DNA of 15,118 nucleotides from Actinomycetes bacterium (lineage in GTDB: Bacteria > Actinomycetota > Actinomycetes > Actinomycetales > Cellulomonadaceae): contig JAJYTJ010000090.1 in assembly GCA_021793115.1 (NCBI GenBank), positions 1-15,118 on the forward strand, written 5' to 3'. Below, one piece after another: positions 1 through 6,811 of this stretch (the first letter of the stretch is position 1; every line of letters begins with the position of its first letter). The translations under genes were made by a program, and so were the position numbers. The notes beneath the pieces were generated by a model. That model saw only the letters and a list, made by a program, of their open reading frames with translations, had not been told where the DNA came from and ran no database searches.

Positions 1-1038
1 GACCTCTGGCTGGACCTCTTCAACACCGCCACGCTGCCGTTCTACTGGCGCCGGTTCGAGCCGGTTCGCGGCCGGCCCGACACCGCCCGGCTGCGGCGGG
101 CCGCCGAATGGTTCCGCGATCGCGGGGTCGCGCTCAAGGGTCATCCGCTGGCGTGGCACACCCTGGCGCCGCCGTGGCTGCTGCCGTTGTCCGACGACGA
201 GGTAGCCGACGCGATCCGCACACGCATCACCCGTGAGGTGGCGGACTTCGCCGGGCTGGTAGACACCTGGGACGCCATCAACGAAGCCGTCATCCTGCCG
301 GTGTTCACCGCCGAGGACAACGCCGTCACCCGCCTGGCGCAGCGCGAGGGCCGCCTCGCCATGGTGCAGCTCGCGTTCCAGACCGCACGGGACGCCAACC
401 CCGGGGCCAGGCTGCTGCTCAACGACTTCGACCTGTCAGCGCGGTACGAGCACCTGATCGAGGAGTGCCTGGCGGCCGGCATCCACATCGACGCCCTCGG
501 GCTGCAGTCCCACATGCACCAGGGCTACTGGGGCGAGGACAAGACGCAGCGCATCCTCGAGCGGTTCGCCCGCTTCGGCCTGCCGCTGCACTGGACCGAG
601 ACGACGCTGGTCTCCGGGCACCTCATGCCCCCGCAGATCGAGGACCTCAACGACTACCAGATCCCGCACTGGCCCTCCACACCGGACGGCGAACAACGCC
701 AAGCCGACGAGCTCATGCGCCACTACCGCACCCTGCTGGCCCACCCCTCCGTCCACGCAGTGACCTACTGGGGCCTGACCGACGACGGCGCCTGGCTCGG
801 CGCCCCGGCCGGACTGGTCCGCAAGGACGGCACCACCAAACCCGCCTACGACGCGCTGCTCGCCCACGTCAAGGGCCAGTGGTGGCTACCACCCACCACC
901 ATCCGCACCGACGACGACGGACGCTTCACGCTCGACGCCTTCCGGGGCAGCTACACGGTGGCCGCTGCCGGCGCCTCCGCCGACGTGTCGCTCGCCGCCG
1001 CGTCCCCGTCCGTCACGGTCGACCTGCCGGCGCGCTGA
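1..1038 (+). CDS. GH10 endo-1,4-beta-xylanase, 5' end outside window
   Basis: Glycoside hydrolase family 10 enzyme, expected to cut the beta-1,4-xylan backbone by a retaining mechanism. The frame is open from base 1, so the start and any signal peptide lie upstream; 345 codons are visible. Numbering from base 1, the substrate-binding HPLAWH motif is at 48-53, the acid/base Glu in WDAINEAV is residue 95, and the nucleophile Glu in LHWTETTL is residue 200; the 105-residue spacing fits GH10. LNDFD, GLQSHMH and TYWGLTDDGAWLG are further GH10 landmarks. After the barrel, about 55 residues (from GQWWLPPTT) look like a small beta-rich domain rather than a known carbohydrate-binding module. The early segment LPFYWRRFEP departs from the usual ENEMKW strand, which places it in a divergent GH10 subgroup. 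It converges with gntK. Secretion cannot be judged here. Confidence 0.93.
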   Translation, partial: DLWLDLFNTATLPFYWRRFEPVRGRPDTARLRRAAEWFRDRGVALKGHPLAWHTLAPPWLLPLSDDEVADAIRTRITREVADFAGLVDTWDAINEAVILPVFTAEDNAVTRLAQREGRLAMVQLAFQTARDANPGARLLLNDFDLSARYEHLIEECLAAGIHIDALGLQSHMHQGYWGEDKTQRILERFARFGLPLHWTETTLVSGHLMPPQIEDLNDYQIPHWPSTPDGEQRQADELMRHYRTLLAHPSVHAVTYWGLTDDGAWLGAPAGLVRKDGTTKPAYDALLAHVKGQWWLPPTTIRTDDDGRFTLDAFRGSYTVAAAGASADVSLAAASPSVTVDLPAR

Positions 1039-1043
1039 CCGAC

Positions 1044-1065
1044 GTCGCCGGACCCGCCGGCCGAC
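1044..1065. terminator. possible weak terminator hairpin
   Basis: An imperfect GC-rich inverted repeat (GTCGCCGG, five-base loop, CCGGCCGAC with one bulged C) lies just after the xylanase stop and before the convergent gluconokinase stop. There is no U-tract. It could end either transcript, but GC-rich DNA makes such hairpins by chance. Confidence 0.25.
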
Positions 1066-1095
1066 GGGGCGGCCGAGGCGGACCGATCGGGTGCG

Positions 1096-1611
1096 TCAAC
1101 GAGCGGCGAGGCGGAGCGCGCGCAGCACCCTGGCCGCGAGCGCCTCGGGTGTCGCGTCGACCTCGACGGTGATGCCGTCCTCGTCCGGCCCGAGCGGTTC
1201 GAGCGTGGCGAGCTGCGACGGCAGGAGCGTCGTCGGCATGAAGTGGTCGGTGCGGTGCGACATCCGGTCCGCGACGAGACCGGCCCGTCCCGTCAGGTGG
1301 ACGAACCGCACGTGGCCCGGCGTGGCGGCGAGCACCTCGCGATAGGCGCGCTTGAGGGCCGAGCACGTGACGATGGTGCTGGCGCCAGCCTCGTCCTCGT
1401 CGCGCATCCAGGCCGCGATCGCCTCCAGCCAGGGCCAGCGGTCGTCGTCGGTCAGGGGCGTGCCGGCCGACATCTTGGCGATGTTGGCCGCCGGATGGAA
1501 GTCGTCGCCCTCGGCCGTCGGCCATCCCAGCCGGTCCCCGAGCAGCGCGGCCAGCGTCGTCTTGCCCGTCCCGGCCACGCCCATGAGCACCAGGTGCTGC
1601 CGGGTCTGCAT
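1096..1611 (-). CDS. gntK: gluconokinase (thermoresistant GntK/IdnK type)
   Basis: Phosphorylates D-gluconate with ATP to 6-phosphogluconate, feeding the pentose phosphate pathway in the cytoplasm. The 171-residue product has the family's normal length. The P-loop GVAGTGKT is at residues 11-18, followed by the typical EGDDFHP, the KMSAGTPLTDDDRWPW segment and the CSALKRAYRE helix. The ATG at 1611 is chosen because AGGAGG (complement of 1619-1624) sits seven bases upstream; the same frame runs open for another 148 codons upstream, but that part is Arg/Ser-rich shadow of the neighbouring gene. It lies 31 bases downstream of the membrane-protein gene on the same strand, so the two may share a transcript. 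No gluconate permease or GntR regulator is in view. Confidence 0.95.
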   Translation of the reverse strand: MQTRQHLVLMGVAGTGKTTLAALLGDRLGWPTAEGDDFHPAANIAKMSAGTPLTDDDRWPWLEAIAAWMRDEDEAGASTIVTCSALKRAYREVLAATPGHVRFVHLTGRAGLVADRMSHRTDHFMPTTLLPSQLATLEPLGPDEDGITVEVDATPEALAARVLRALRLAAR

Positions 1612-1642
1612 CAGTACGCCTCCTGAGGTCCTCGCCGCGCGG

Positions 1643-2098
1643 TCAGCGGCGCCCGAAGCCTGCTCCCGCGGCGCTCGCCAGCGCCAGCGCGACGACGTCC
1701 TCGGCGAGCGCGGCGGGCCAGTCGGGTCCACGGCGTGCCGCCCACGCCCGCCACGCGGCGCCACCCCACGTGCCCGCGGCCGACGCCGCGGCAGCCGCCA
1801 TCGCGGGCACCAGGACGGCGACGCCGGCCCGACGCGCCAGCAGCGCGCCGCCGAGGGCCGCGGCGACGGTCCTCGCCTGCGGCCCGGGAGGCAGCAGGCG
1901 GCTCGGTGTGGCCGGGAGCAGGTCGCCGACGAGCTCCCCCACGACACCGAGCGCGAGGCCGACCCGCACGGGCGTGCGGGGACCGGTTCCCCGAGCCCGG
2001 CCGACGAGCAGCGGAGCGGCCACGCCGAGCGATGCGCGGCAGCCGGCCGCGACACCGAGCATGACGGCGCGGACGGTCACTGCGGACGTCGAAGCCAT
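1643..2098 (-). CDS. small membrane protein, DUF4126-like
   Basis: A 151-residue Ala/Gly/Val-rich protein with several hydrophobic stretches, probably three or four membrane segments (around residues 10-30, 44-60, 77-110 and 133-148). The conserved-looking spacing GELVGDLLPATPSRL, then an Arg followed by GGALLARR, resembles DUF4126-type proteins, whose function is unknown; this match is by eye. ATG at 2098 is the only good start. It precedes gntK by 31 bases and diverges from the SDR gene, with about 105 bases between them that should hold both promoters. A link to gluconate use is only suggested by position. Confidence 0.72.
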   Translation of the reverse strand: MASTSAVTVRAVMLGVAAGCRASLGVAAPLLVGRARGTGPRTPVRVGLALGVVGELVGDLLPATPSRLLPPGPQARTVAAALGGALLARRAGVAVLVPAMAAAAASAAGTWGGAAWRAWAARRGPDWPAALAEDVVALALASAAGAGFGRR

Positions 2099-2203
2099 GC
2101 AGCGACGGTGGCCCCCCTCGGCGGCCGCCGCAACCAGGGGGCGGCCACAGCCGCGCGGCGTCCCGGGCTGCGCGGGGCTGCCGGACGAATGGCACCATGC
2201 GGT

Positions 2204-2917
2204 ATGGCCCCCACCTCAGCGGAGCCTCGCCCCACCGCACTGATCGTCGGCGCCTCCCGCGGCCTTGGCCACGGGATCTGCGCCGAGCTGCTGGGCCGCG
2301 GCTGGGACGTCATCGGGACCGCCCGGCACCCGGAGCCCGACAGCCCGCTGCGCCAGCTGGCGCGCCGCGGTGACGGACATCTCACCGTCGAGGCCCTCGA
2401 CGTCAACGAACCGGACCATCTGCCGCCGCTGCGCGCACACCTCGCAGGACGCCGGCTCGACCTCCTCCTCGTCACGGCAGGCGTGACCAACAACGAGCAG
2501 ACCCCCATCGGGCAGGTACCCGTCGCGGACTTCGTCGACGTGATGGTCACCAACGCGTTGAGCCCCATGCGGGTCGTCGAGGGGCTCGAGCACCTCGTCG
2601 TGCCCGACGGCCTGATCGCCGTCATGTCCTCCGGTCAGGGCAGCATCACCAACAACACGACCGCCGGCCGGGAGGTCTACCGGGGCAGCAAGGCGGCCCT
2701 CAACATGTTCGTGCGCAGCTTCGCGGTGCGCCAGGCCACGACGCAGCGAGCGATCGTCCTGCTGGCACCCGGCTGGATCCGCACGGATCTCGGCGGGCCA
2801 GACGCACCGTTCACCCTCGAGGAGAGCGTCCCGCTGCTGGTGGACCTCCTGCTGTCCCGCCGGGGCAGCCCGGGCCTGGCGTACCTCGACCGTGCGGGCC
2901 GCACCGTTCCGTGGTGA
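2204..2917 (+). CDS. short-chain dehydrogenase/reductase (SDR)
   Basis: NAD(P)-dependent oxidoreductase of the classical SDR fold, 237 residues, substrate unknown. The nucleotide-binding GASRGLG is at 16-22, the second beta-strand Asp in ALDVNEP near 66, the NAG-like TAGVT at 91-95, Asn117, the catalytic Ser in VMSSGQGS (142/143), and Tyr159/Lys163 in VYRGSK, followed by PGWIRTDLGG. The absence of a long C-terminal substrate lobe and the overall look resemble CsgA/C-factor-like SDRs. The start is uncertain: ATG at 2204 or ATG at 2189 in the same frame; neither has a convincing Shine-Dalgarno, so a leaderless message is possible. The frame is open upstream to 1352, but that is antisense to the membrane protein and gntK. 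It converges with chrA. Confidence 0.9.
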   Translation: MAPTSAEPRPTALIVGASRGLGHGICAELLGRGWDVIGTARHPEPDSPLRQLARRGDGHLTVEALDVNEPDHLPPLRAHLAGRRLDLLLVTAGVTNNEQTPIGQVPVADFVDVMVTNALSPMRVVEGLEHLVVPDGLIAVMSSGQGSITNNTTAGREVYRGSKAALNMFVRSFAVRQATTQRAIVLLAPGWIRTDLGGPDAPFTLEESVPLLVDLLLSRRGSPGLAYLDRAGRTVPW

Positions 2918-3034
2918 GCGCACCCGCACCGGGCGTCCATCCACGGGGCACCCGCCCCGCCGTTCCCCGTCCACGAGGACAGCAGGCGGGACCGCAGGTC
3001 GACGGAGCGACCCACCGGCAATGGTGATATCTGT

Positions 3035-3051
3035 TGTCGCGCCCCGCGACA
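3035..3051. terminator. hairpin between convergent SDR and chrA
   Basis: A perfect 7-bp inverted repeat (TGTCGCG, CCC loop, CGCGACA) lies in the 161-base gap between the two convergent stops. There is no clear U-tract on either strand, so it is a plausible but weak bidirectional terminator. Confidence 0.35.
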
Positions 3052-3078
3052 GTCGCGCCAGCGGTGACGACGAACGCG

Positions 3079-4311
3079 TCAGTGGATGAACACGAACGAG
3101 AACGCGATGGTGGCGAGGATCGCCCAGACGGTGCTCTTCTTGAGCAACACCACGTAGCCGATGGTGGCGAGGAAGATCAGCCACTCCTGCCAGGTCAGCA
3201 GGGACTTGAAGGCAAAACTGACAGCCACCGACAGGATCAGACCGACAAATCCGGCCTGGAGCCCGCTGACCACGCTCCGGACCGACCTGAGATTCTGAAC
3301 GCGCCCATGAAGATCGGCCAGCAGCATGATCGCGGCGAGCGACGGCGTGAAGATCGCCAGTGTGGCCAGGACCGCGCCGAGCACGCCCGCCACGCGATAC
3401 CCGATGAAGGTGGCGGTGATGAACACCGGCCCCGGAGTGATCTGGCCCAGCGCGATCCCGTCCAGGAACTCCCTCACCGACAGCCAGCCACGGGCATCGA
3501 CCACCAGGCTCTGGATCAGCGGGATGCTCCCGAACCCCCCGCCGAAAGCGGTCGTGCCGACCCCGAGGAACGATGCCACCAGCGCACGGGTCCCCGGCAC
3601 CGCCAGCGCAGCGATGAGGATGCCCGCCAGGACAGCCGCCGGAACACCGTCGCGCACCCTCAGCCGAGGGGTCACCAGAACGGCGTCGGTGGTCGTTCTG
3701 TCGGCACGCGCTCCCGATGGCGGCTCTCCATCGGCGAAGGAGAACATCAGGAAACCGAGCAGCCCAGCGCCGAGGATCACCCAGAGCACATTGATATGCA
3801 GGAAGAAGAGACCGGAGAAGCCCGCCAGAGCAATCGTCAGGCCTTTCCAGTCCTGGAGGCCGATGGTCGGGAAGACCGACCTGCCCAGCACGAGGACGGC
3901 GTTCATGAGCAGTGCCACCACCAACGCCCCGAGCCCCGCGAACAGGGACTTGACGAACGGCAGCTGCCCGAACCGGAAATACGCCCAGGCGAGGAGTGTC
4001 ACCAGGGCGGCGGCCGGGGTGACGAAGCCGAGCGCGGCAAGGATGCCACCCCAGACGCTCTTCAGCTTGAATCCTACGTACCCGGTCACGGTGACACCGG
4101 TCGCGTCAGGCAGGATCTGGGCCAGGCTCAAGGCATTCATGAATTCTTGCTCGGAGATCCACTTCTTGTCCCGCACGTACGTCTGCTTCATCAGCGCCAG
4201 AATTGCGGGACCACCGTAACCGATCGCGCCGATATAGGTGGCGGTGCGGACCATCTGCGCCAAGGACGGGGCCGTTGAGGATCGCGGACCCTCGGTTGAC
4301 AGAGGCGTCAC
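3079..4311 (-). CDS. chrA: chromate transporter, CHR family, two-domain
   Basis: Inner-membrane chromate efflux protein (long-chain CHR type), 410 residues, made of two homologous halves of about 165 residues (roughly 20-195 and 235-408) joined by a hydrophilic linker. The N-terminal half shows GYGGPAIL and SLAQILPDATGV; the C-terminal half shows the more canonical FGGGFGSIPLIQ and GQITPGPVFI. Many hydrophobic helices are evident. The start is GTG at 4311, preceded by a strong GGGGAGGAG Shine-Dalgarno. The N-half carries LPDATG where many family members have PGP. Base composition is visibly lower in GC than the housekeeping genes to the right, in keeping with acquisition. The gene stands alone: no chrB regulator is adjacent. 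Relatives transport chromate in exchange for protons or sulfate; specificity here is inferred from the family. Confidence 0.93.
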   Translation of the reverse strand: MTPLSTEGPRSSTAPSLAQMVRTATYIGAIGYGGPAILALMKQTYVRDKKWISEQEFMNALSLAQILPDATGVTVTGYVGFKLKSVWGGILAALGFVTPAAALVTLLAWAYFRFGQLPFVKSLFAGLGALVVALLMNAVLVLGRSVFPTIGLQDWKGLTIALAGFSGLFFLHINVLWVILGAGLLGFLMFSFADGEPPSGARADRTTTDAVLVTPRLRVRDGVPAAVLAGILIAALAVPGTRALVASFLGVGTTAFGGGFGSIPLIQSLVVDARGWLSVREFLDGIALGQITPGPVFITATFIGYRVAGVLGAVLATLAIFTPSLAAIMLLADLHGRVQNLRSVRSVVSGLQAGFVGLILSVAVSFAFKSLLTWQEWLIFLATIGYVVLLKKSTVWAILATIAFSFVFIH

Positions 4312-4725
4312 GACCTCACTCCTCCCCAGGACGACGACATGGATCCGGACCCAGCAGCGAGACCGCGCCCGGTGGCGCCCCGCAGCCTCGGCCCGATCGT
4401 CCCTCAGGGAGACGCCGAGGCCCCCAGGGCAGGGAGCTCTCGGAGTGGTTCAAACTGGATTGCATCGACCACAGTCGAAGCATGGTCCACGGTGCCGTCC
4501 GGTCCGCGGCAGGACCCGAAGGGTGTTCGCACGGCCTCGAGGGGCCGCCCCTCGCGCGGCGTCGACAGAGGCGGGTGCCCGCCGGCCCTGTGGATGGTGG
4601 TGGAGGCGACCGAAGGCCGGTCGGGTCGTGACGCGACCCCGGTCGGGGGCCGTTGCCATCCCGGCCTCGACAGACGTGGGGCGCACATGACCCATCGGCG
4701 GCAGAGCATCGGGGATGCCGCAGTG
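4312..4725. other. non-coding divergent region between chrA and the VbhA-like gene
   Basis: About 410 bases with no supportable gene; the frames across it are Arg/Pro/Ser-rich and lack ribosome sites. It holds an AT-richer block around 4448-4485 that could carry the chrA promoter, and a perfect 7-bp inverted repeat at 4538-4554 (CGAGGGG, CCG, CCCCTCG). I could not assign a regulator site with confidence. Confidence 0.4.
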
Positions 4726-4755
4726 TTGACCTCGAGCACATCCTCGAGAGAGAAT
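4726..4755 (+). promoter_or_regulatory. sigma-70-like promoter of the VbhA-like gene
   Basis: TTGACC at 4726-4731 and GAGAAT at 4750-4755 are separated by 18 bases, a good primary sigma factor arrangement upstream of the small gene. The -10 element lies inside the Fur/Zur-type palindrome, which would make metal-dependent repression straightforward. Confidence 0.55.
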
Positions 4756-4763
4756 GACTCTCA
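4749..4763. promoter_or_regulatory. Fur/Zur-family operator-like 7-1-7 palindrome
   Basis: The 15-mer AGAGAATGACTCTCA matches the 7-1-7 Fur-family pattern TGAnAATnATTnTCA at 10 of 12 specified positions. It overlaps the -10 box and ends eight bases before the TAGGAGG ribosome site. A related word, TGATTCTCA, is in the promoter of the Zur-type gene at 6613. The likely binder is therefore the Zur-like protein in this window, though another Fur-family or DtxR-like protein is possible. Confidence 0.55.
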
Positions 4764-4783
4764 ACTTCATTAGGAGGCCCGTC

Positions 4784-4960
4784 ATGGCTGACGTGCGGAG
4801 TGAACACCCGGTCACGAACGACGCTCGCGCCATCCGTGTCCACGAGGCGATCCACAGCAAGCGGATGGAAGGCATCCACTCTGCGCCCTTGCCGCGAGCG
4901 AGCAGCACCGTCCGCACCTCGGATCGGCCAGACGTCGCCAGGCCCGCGCGGGACCGCTAG
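4784..4960 (+). CDS. 58-residue VbhA-like (Fic-inhibitor) small protein, orphan
   Basis: The start is fixed by a strong Shine-Dalgarno, TAGGAGG at 4771-4777, six bases before ATG. The protein has an N-terminal helical part with HEAIHSKRMEGIHS. This contains the S/T-x-x-x-E-G/N inhibitory motif of Fic antitoxins (Ser-Lys-Arg-Met-Glu-Gly) and resembles Bartonella VbhA, where the equivalent is SQRLEG. VbhA itself is about 62 residues. The C-terminal third is Arg/Pro/Asp-rich and unlike VbhA, so it may be truncated or diverged. No Fic toxin (HPFxxGNGR) is encoded in the window. Expression is probably controlled by the Fur/Zur-type operator overlapping its promoter. Its stop codon overlaps that of the convergent secreted-protein gene in a shared CTAG. 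The family call is by eye from a short motif; the gene itself is well supported by promoter and ribosome site. Confidence 0.6.
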   Translation: MADVRSEHPVTNDARAIRVHEAIHSKRMEGIHSAPLPRASSTVRTSDRPDVARPARDR

Positions 4961-5637
4961 CCAGGGCGTTCGCCGTAGGGCTCCACCACCGGGCGATAGT
5001 CCTCAGCCGGATCGAGCCGCACCGCGGGTTCGGACCACAGGAACCCAGATGTCGTCACATCCCGATTCTCCTGACTGACACCTGACCAAGGGCAGACGTC
5101 CTGCCGGAGGTCTGGAGAGCTCGTGCAGCTGTACGGAGCTCCCGTCACGTGGATGTACCCCGTCACCTGGCACTCCCCGCCGTACTGCGGGCTGGCTGTC
5201 AGGTTCGTCTGCTTCTCCCATGTTCGAGTGCCCCAGGCGAGTTCGCCCCAGCTCTGGTACGCGGCGCCCTGGTTGTCCAGGTTGATCATCCCGACGTGTC
5301 CGCCGACGTCGACCGCCGGGGTAGTCAGGCACTCGACGCCGAAGTCGACGTGGGCCTGGCCGGTGCCCGTGCCCGTGCCCGTGCGCGAGGCGCACCGGAA
5401 GGCCGTCCCGCAGCTCCCCGGGACGACGACGTCCGGGGTCACCCCACCACCCGAGGACTGCTGGGGAGCGACCCGCATCAGGATCTCGATCGTCACTGCG
5501 TCGGCGGAAGGCGCCGTCTGCACGACCGGTGTCAGGCTGGCAGCGGCCGGCGCGGTGCTGGCCGCGTCGGCGGCCGTTGGCACGGCCAGTGCGGCGCTCG
5601 TGAGCAGCGCGATCGCCAGGCCCTTCCGGTGCCTCAT
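4957..5637 (-). CDS. secreted six-cysteine protein, function unknown
   Basis: 226 residues. A classic Sec signal peptide opens the protein: MRHRKG, a hydrophobic core, then a likely cleavage after ADA near residue 26. The mature part is Gly/Ser/Thr/Pro-rich with aromatic residues and six cysteines (76, 82, 103, 156, 171, 182), enough for three disulfides in an exported protein. Residues 86-93 are a (Thr-Gly)4 run encoded by a GTGCCC-type hexamer repeat. I do not recognise the family. ATG at 5637 has GGAGC nine bases upstream. The stop TAG overlaps the stop of the convergent VbhA-like gene by four bases. Codon use is GC3-rich and sequence is sensible throughout, so I believe it is a real gene. 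Roles such as a cell-wall or host/extracellular interaction factor are only guesses. Confidence 0.75.
   Translation of the reverse strand: MRHRKGLAIALLTSAALAVPTAADAASTAPAAASLTPVVQTAPSADAVTIEILMRVAPQQSSGGGVTPDVVVPGSCGTAFRCASRTGTGTGTGQAHVDFGVECLTTPAVDVGGHVGMINLDNQGAAYQSWGELAWGTRTWEKQTNLTASPQYGGECQVTGYIHVTGAPYSCTSSPDLRQDVCPWSGVSQENRDVTTSGFLWSEPAVRLDPAEDYRPVVEPYGERPG
5363..5386. repeat. hexamer tandem repeat GTGCCC
   Basis: Three exact copies of GTGCCC and a fourth copy with one change (GTGCGC) lie inside the secreted-protein gene and encode alternating Thr and Gly. Copy-number slippage would stay in frame and lengthen or shorten a linker. Confidence 0.8.
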
Positions 5638-6112
5638 CGCGAATCGCTCCGGTCGAAGGCCTTCTCATGACGCGCAGCGATCGAGCGAATCGGTCGACCG
5701 GACCCCCTGCAGCCCCCTCCGTGCCGCGGAGACCCCCAGCCGGCGAGGCCGGCCAGGATCTCCACCGCTGCCGGGAATCCGCGAGGGGCTCGTCGTGACG
5801 GCCGAGCGTGACGCCCGCCGGCTCAGCCACCGCGTCGAACGTGCACGACGCCAGCAGGTCGTGCTGGCGTCGTGCACGAGCGCGCATCGCGGCGGCGGGC
5901 CCGGGCAGGGAAGGCCGACGGCTTCAGCGATGACCGACATACCGAACCAGCCCTCGTCGACCACGCCGTCGCCAACGACCACCACGCCGATCGCACACCG
6001 CGATGCCCGCTGCTCGTTCGCCATCTCCCGGTCGACCGGGACGACGCCCATGTCCACCTGAACGTCCCCAGCACTCGATCTCGGCGCCTCGTCGTCATCC
6101 CTCGACCAGCCG
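5638..6112. other. 475-base region without a clear gene
   Basis: It lies between the secreted-protein start and the Zur-type stop. It should hold the secreted-protein promoter and contains the long inverted repeat at 5840-5878. One minus-strand frame, roughly 6057 to 5880, reads with high GC3 and protein-like composition (VDREMANEQRASR, then a Val/Gly-rich run) behind a GGGGAC ribosome-like site before GTG at 6057, but turns Arg/Ser-rich after the hairpin. It may be a gene remnant; I do not annotate it as a gene. Confidence 0.4.
5840..5878. repeat. perfect 17-bp inverted repeat with 5-base loop
   Basis: Arms at 5840-5856 and 5862-5878 are perfect complements (CGTGCACGACGCCAGCA and its reverse complement) around GGTCG. 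It would form a very stable hairpin on either strand. No U-tract follows on either side. It may be a terminator for the Zur-type gene 235 bases away, a protein-binding site, or a structured RNA element. Confidence 0.85.
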
Positions 6113-6622
6113 TCAGCCCCCTTCCAGCCGAACGTCACGGCTCGTGCGCGAGCAGTCCGGGCACAGTCCGAACACCTCCAGGGTGTGACTGAGGTCGGAG
6201 TACCCGTAACGTTCGGCCAGCTCGTCAGCCCATCTCTCGAGGCCCGGACCGGTGACCTCGATGGCACGGCCGCAGGCACGGCACACGAGGTGATGGTGAT
6301 GCCGGTGCGAACAGCGCAGATACACCGTCTCGCCGTCCTCGCGAGTGAGGGCGTCGACGTCGCCGGCCTGGGCCATGAGCGCGAGGTTGCGGTAGACGGT
6401 CGCGATCCCGACGTCGTGACCTCGCTCGCGCAAGGCGGCGTGAATCTCCTGAGCGCTGCGGAAGTCGTGGAGCTGGGCGAGCACCTCGACGACGGCCAGA
6501 CGCTGGCGTGTGGTGCGAGGCGTGCGACCGCCGGCCGGGGCCGGCATGGCGGCGCGGTAGTGAGGCCCGGGGTCGGCGGGCGACTGCCCGTGGTCATCAG
6601 TGGTGCTTAAACTGATTCTCAT
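6113..6622 (-). CDS. zur: Zur-type Fur-family metalloregulator
   Basis: Metal-dependent repressor, most like actinobacterial Zur (zinc) by sequence style. The winged-helix domain includes TPRTTRQRLAVVEVL and the recognition segment HDVGIATVYRNL (residues 69-80). The dimer/metal domain has Cys104, the HHHH run (108-111), CRAC (Cys114, Cys117), His146 and CPDC (Cys154, Cys157); the two CxxC pairs give the structural zinc site. The ATG at 6622 gives 169 residues. It has no Shine-Dalgarno but sits 9 bases after a TACTTT -10 element, which fits a leaderless message. A shorter start at ATG 6547 (144 residues) is closer to the usual family length and remains possible. A Fur-family operator overlaps the start region, implying autoregulation. 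Neighbouring genes do not include zinc uptake genes. Confidence 0.88.
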   Translation of the reverse strand: MRISLSTTDDHGQSPADPGPHYRAAMPAPAGGRTPRTTRQRLAVVEVLAQLHDFRSAQEIHAALRERGHDVGIATVYRNLALMAQAGDVDALTREDGETVYLRCSHRHHHHLVCRACGRAIEVTGPGLERWADELAERYGYSDLSHTLEVFGLCPDCSRTSRDVRLEGG

Positions 6623-6661
6623 TACCACCGTAAAGTAGCGAAGCGATGCTCGGCTTGTCCA
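6613..6661 (-). promoter_or_regulatory. zur promoter with overlapping Fur/Zur operator-like site
   Basis: On the minus strand, TGGACA (complement of 6656-6661) and TACTTT (complement of 6632-6637) are 18 bases apart and would start transcription close to ATG 6622. The 15-mer at 6613-6627 (TGATTCTCATTACCA on the plus strand) matches TGAnAATnATTnTCA at 9 of 12 positions. It would cover the transcription start. Confidence 0.5.
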
Positions 6662-6811
6662 GATCGCCCGCCACGCGGGCCACGGCGCCAGCTCCCGGAT
6701 GAACGTGCCCCCAGGCCCACCCCGGTAGCCTTGCCACCGGCGATGGCCGAACGCGCCGAGGTTCTCCCTGGATTCCTCCCCAGGGTCACCTCAGCTGGTT
6801 TCCCCATCCCC

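Noticed and set aside
1352..2203. Long open frame extending the SDR upstream by about 280 codons
   Set aside because: It is antisense to gntK and the membrane-protein gene, is Arg/Pro/Ala-rich, and the SDR fold starts cleanly at the ATG near 2204.
3034..4278. 414-codon plus-strand frame opposite chrA
   Set aside because: Composition is Gln/Arg/Asp/His-rich, as expected for the mirror of a membrane protein; chrA has clear family motifs and a strong ribosome site.
4404..4739. Possible 111-residue minus-strand gene between chrA and the VbhA-like gene
   Set aside because: No ribosome site, Pro/Arg/Ser-rich composition and overlap with the likely promoter region.
4784..6112. A Fic toxin partner for the VbhA-like protein
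   Set aside because: No HxFx(D/E)GNGR motif was found in any frame translation near it.
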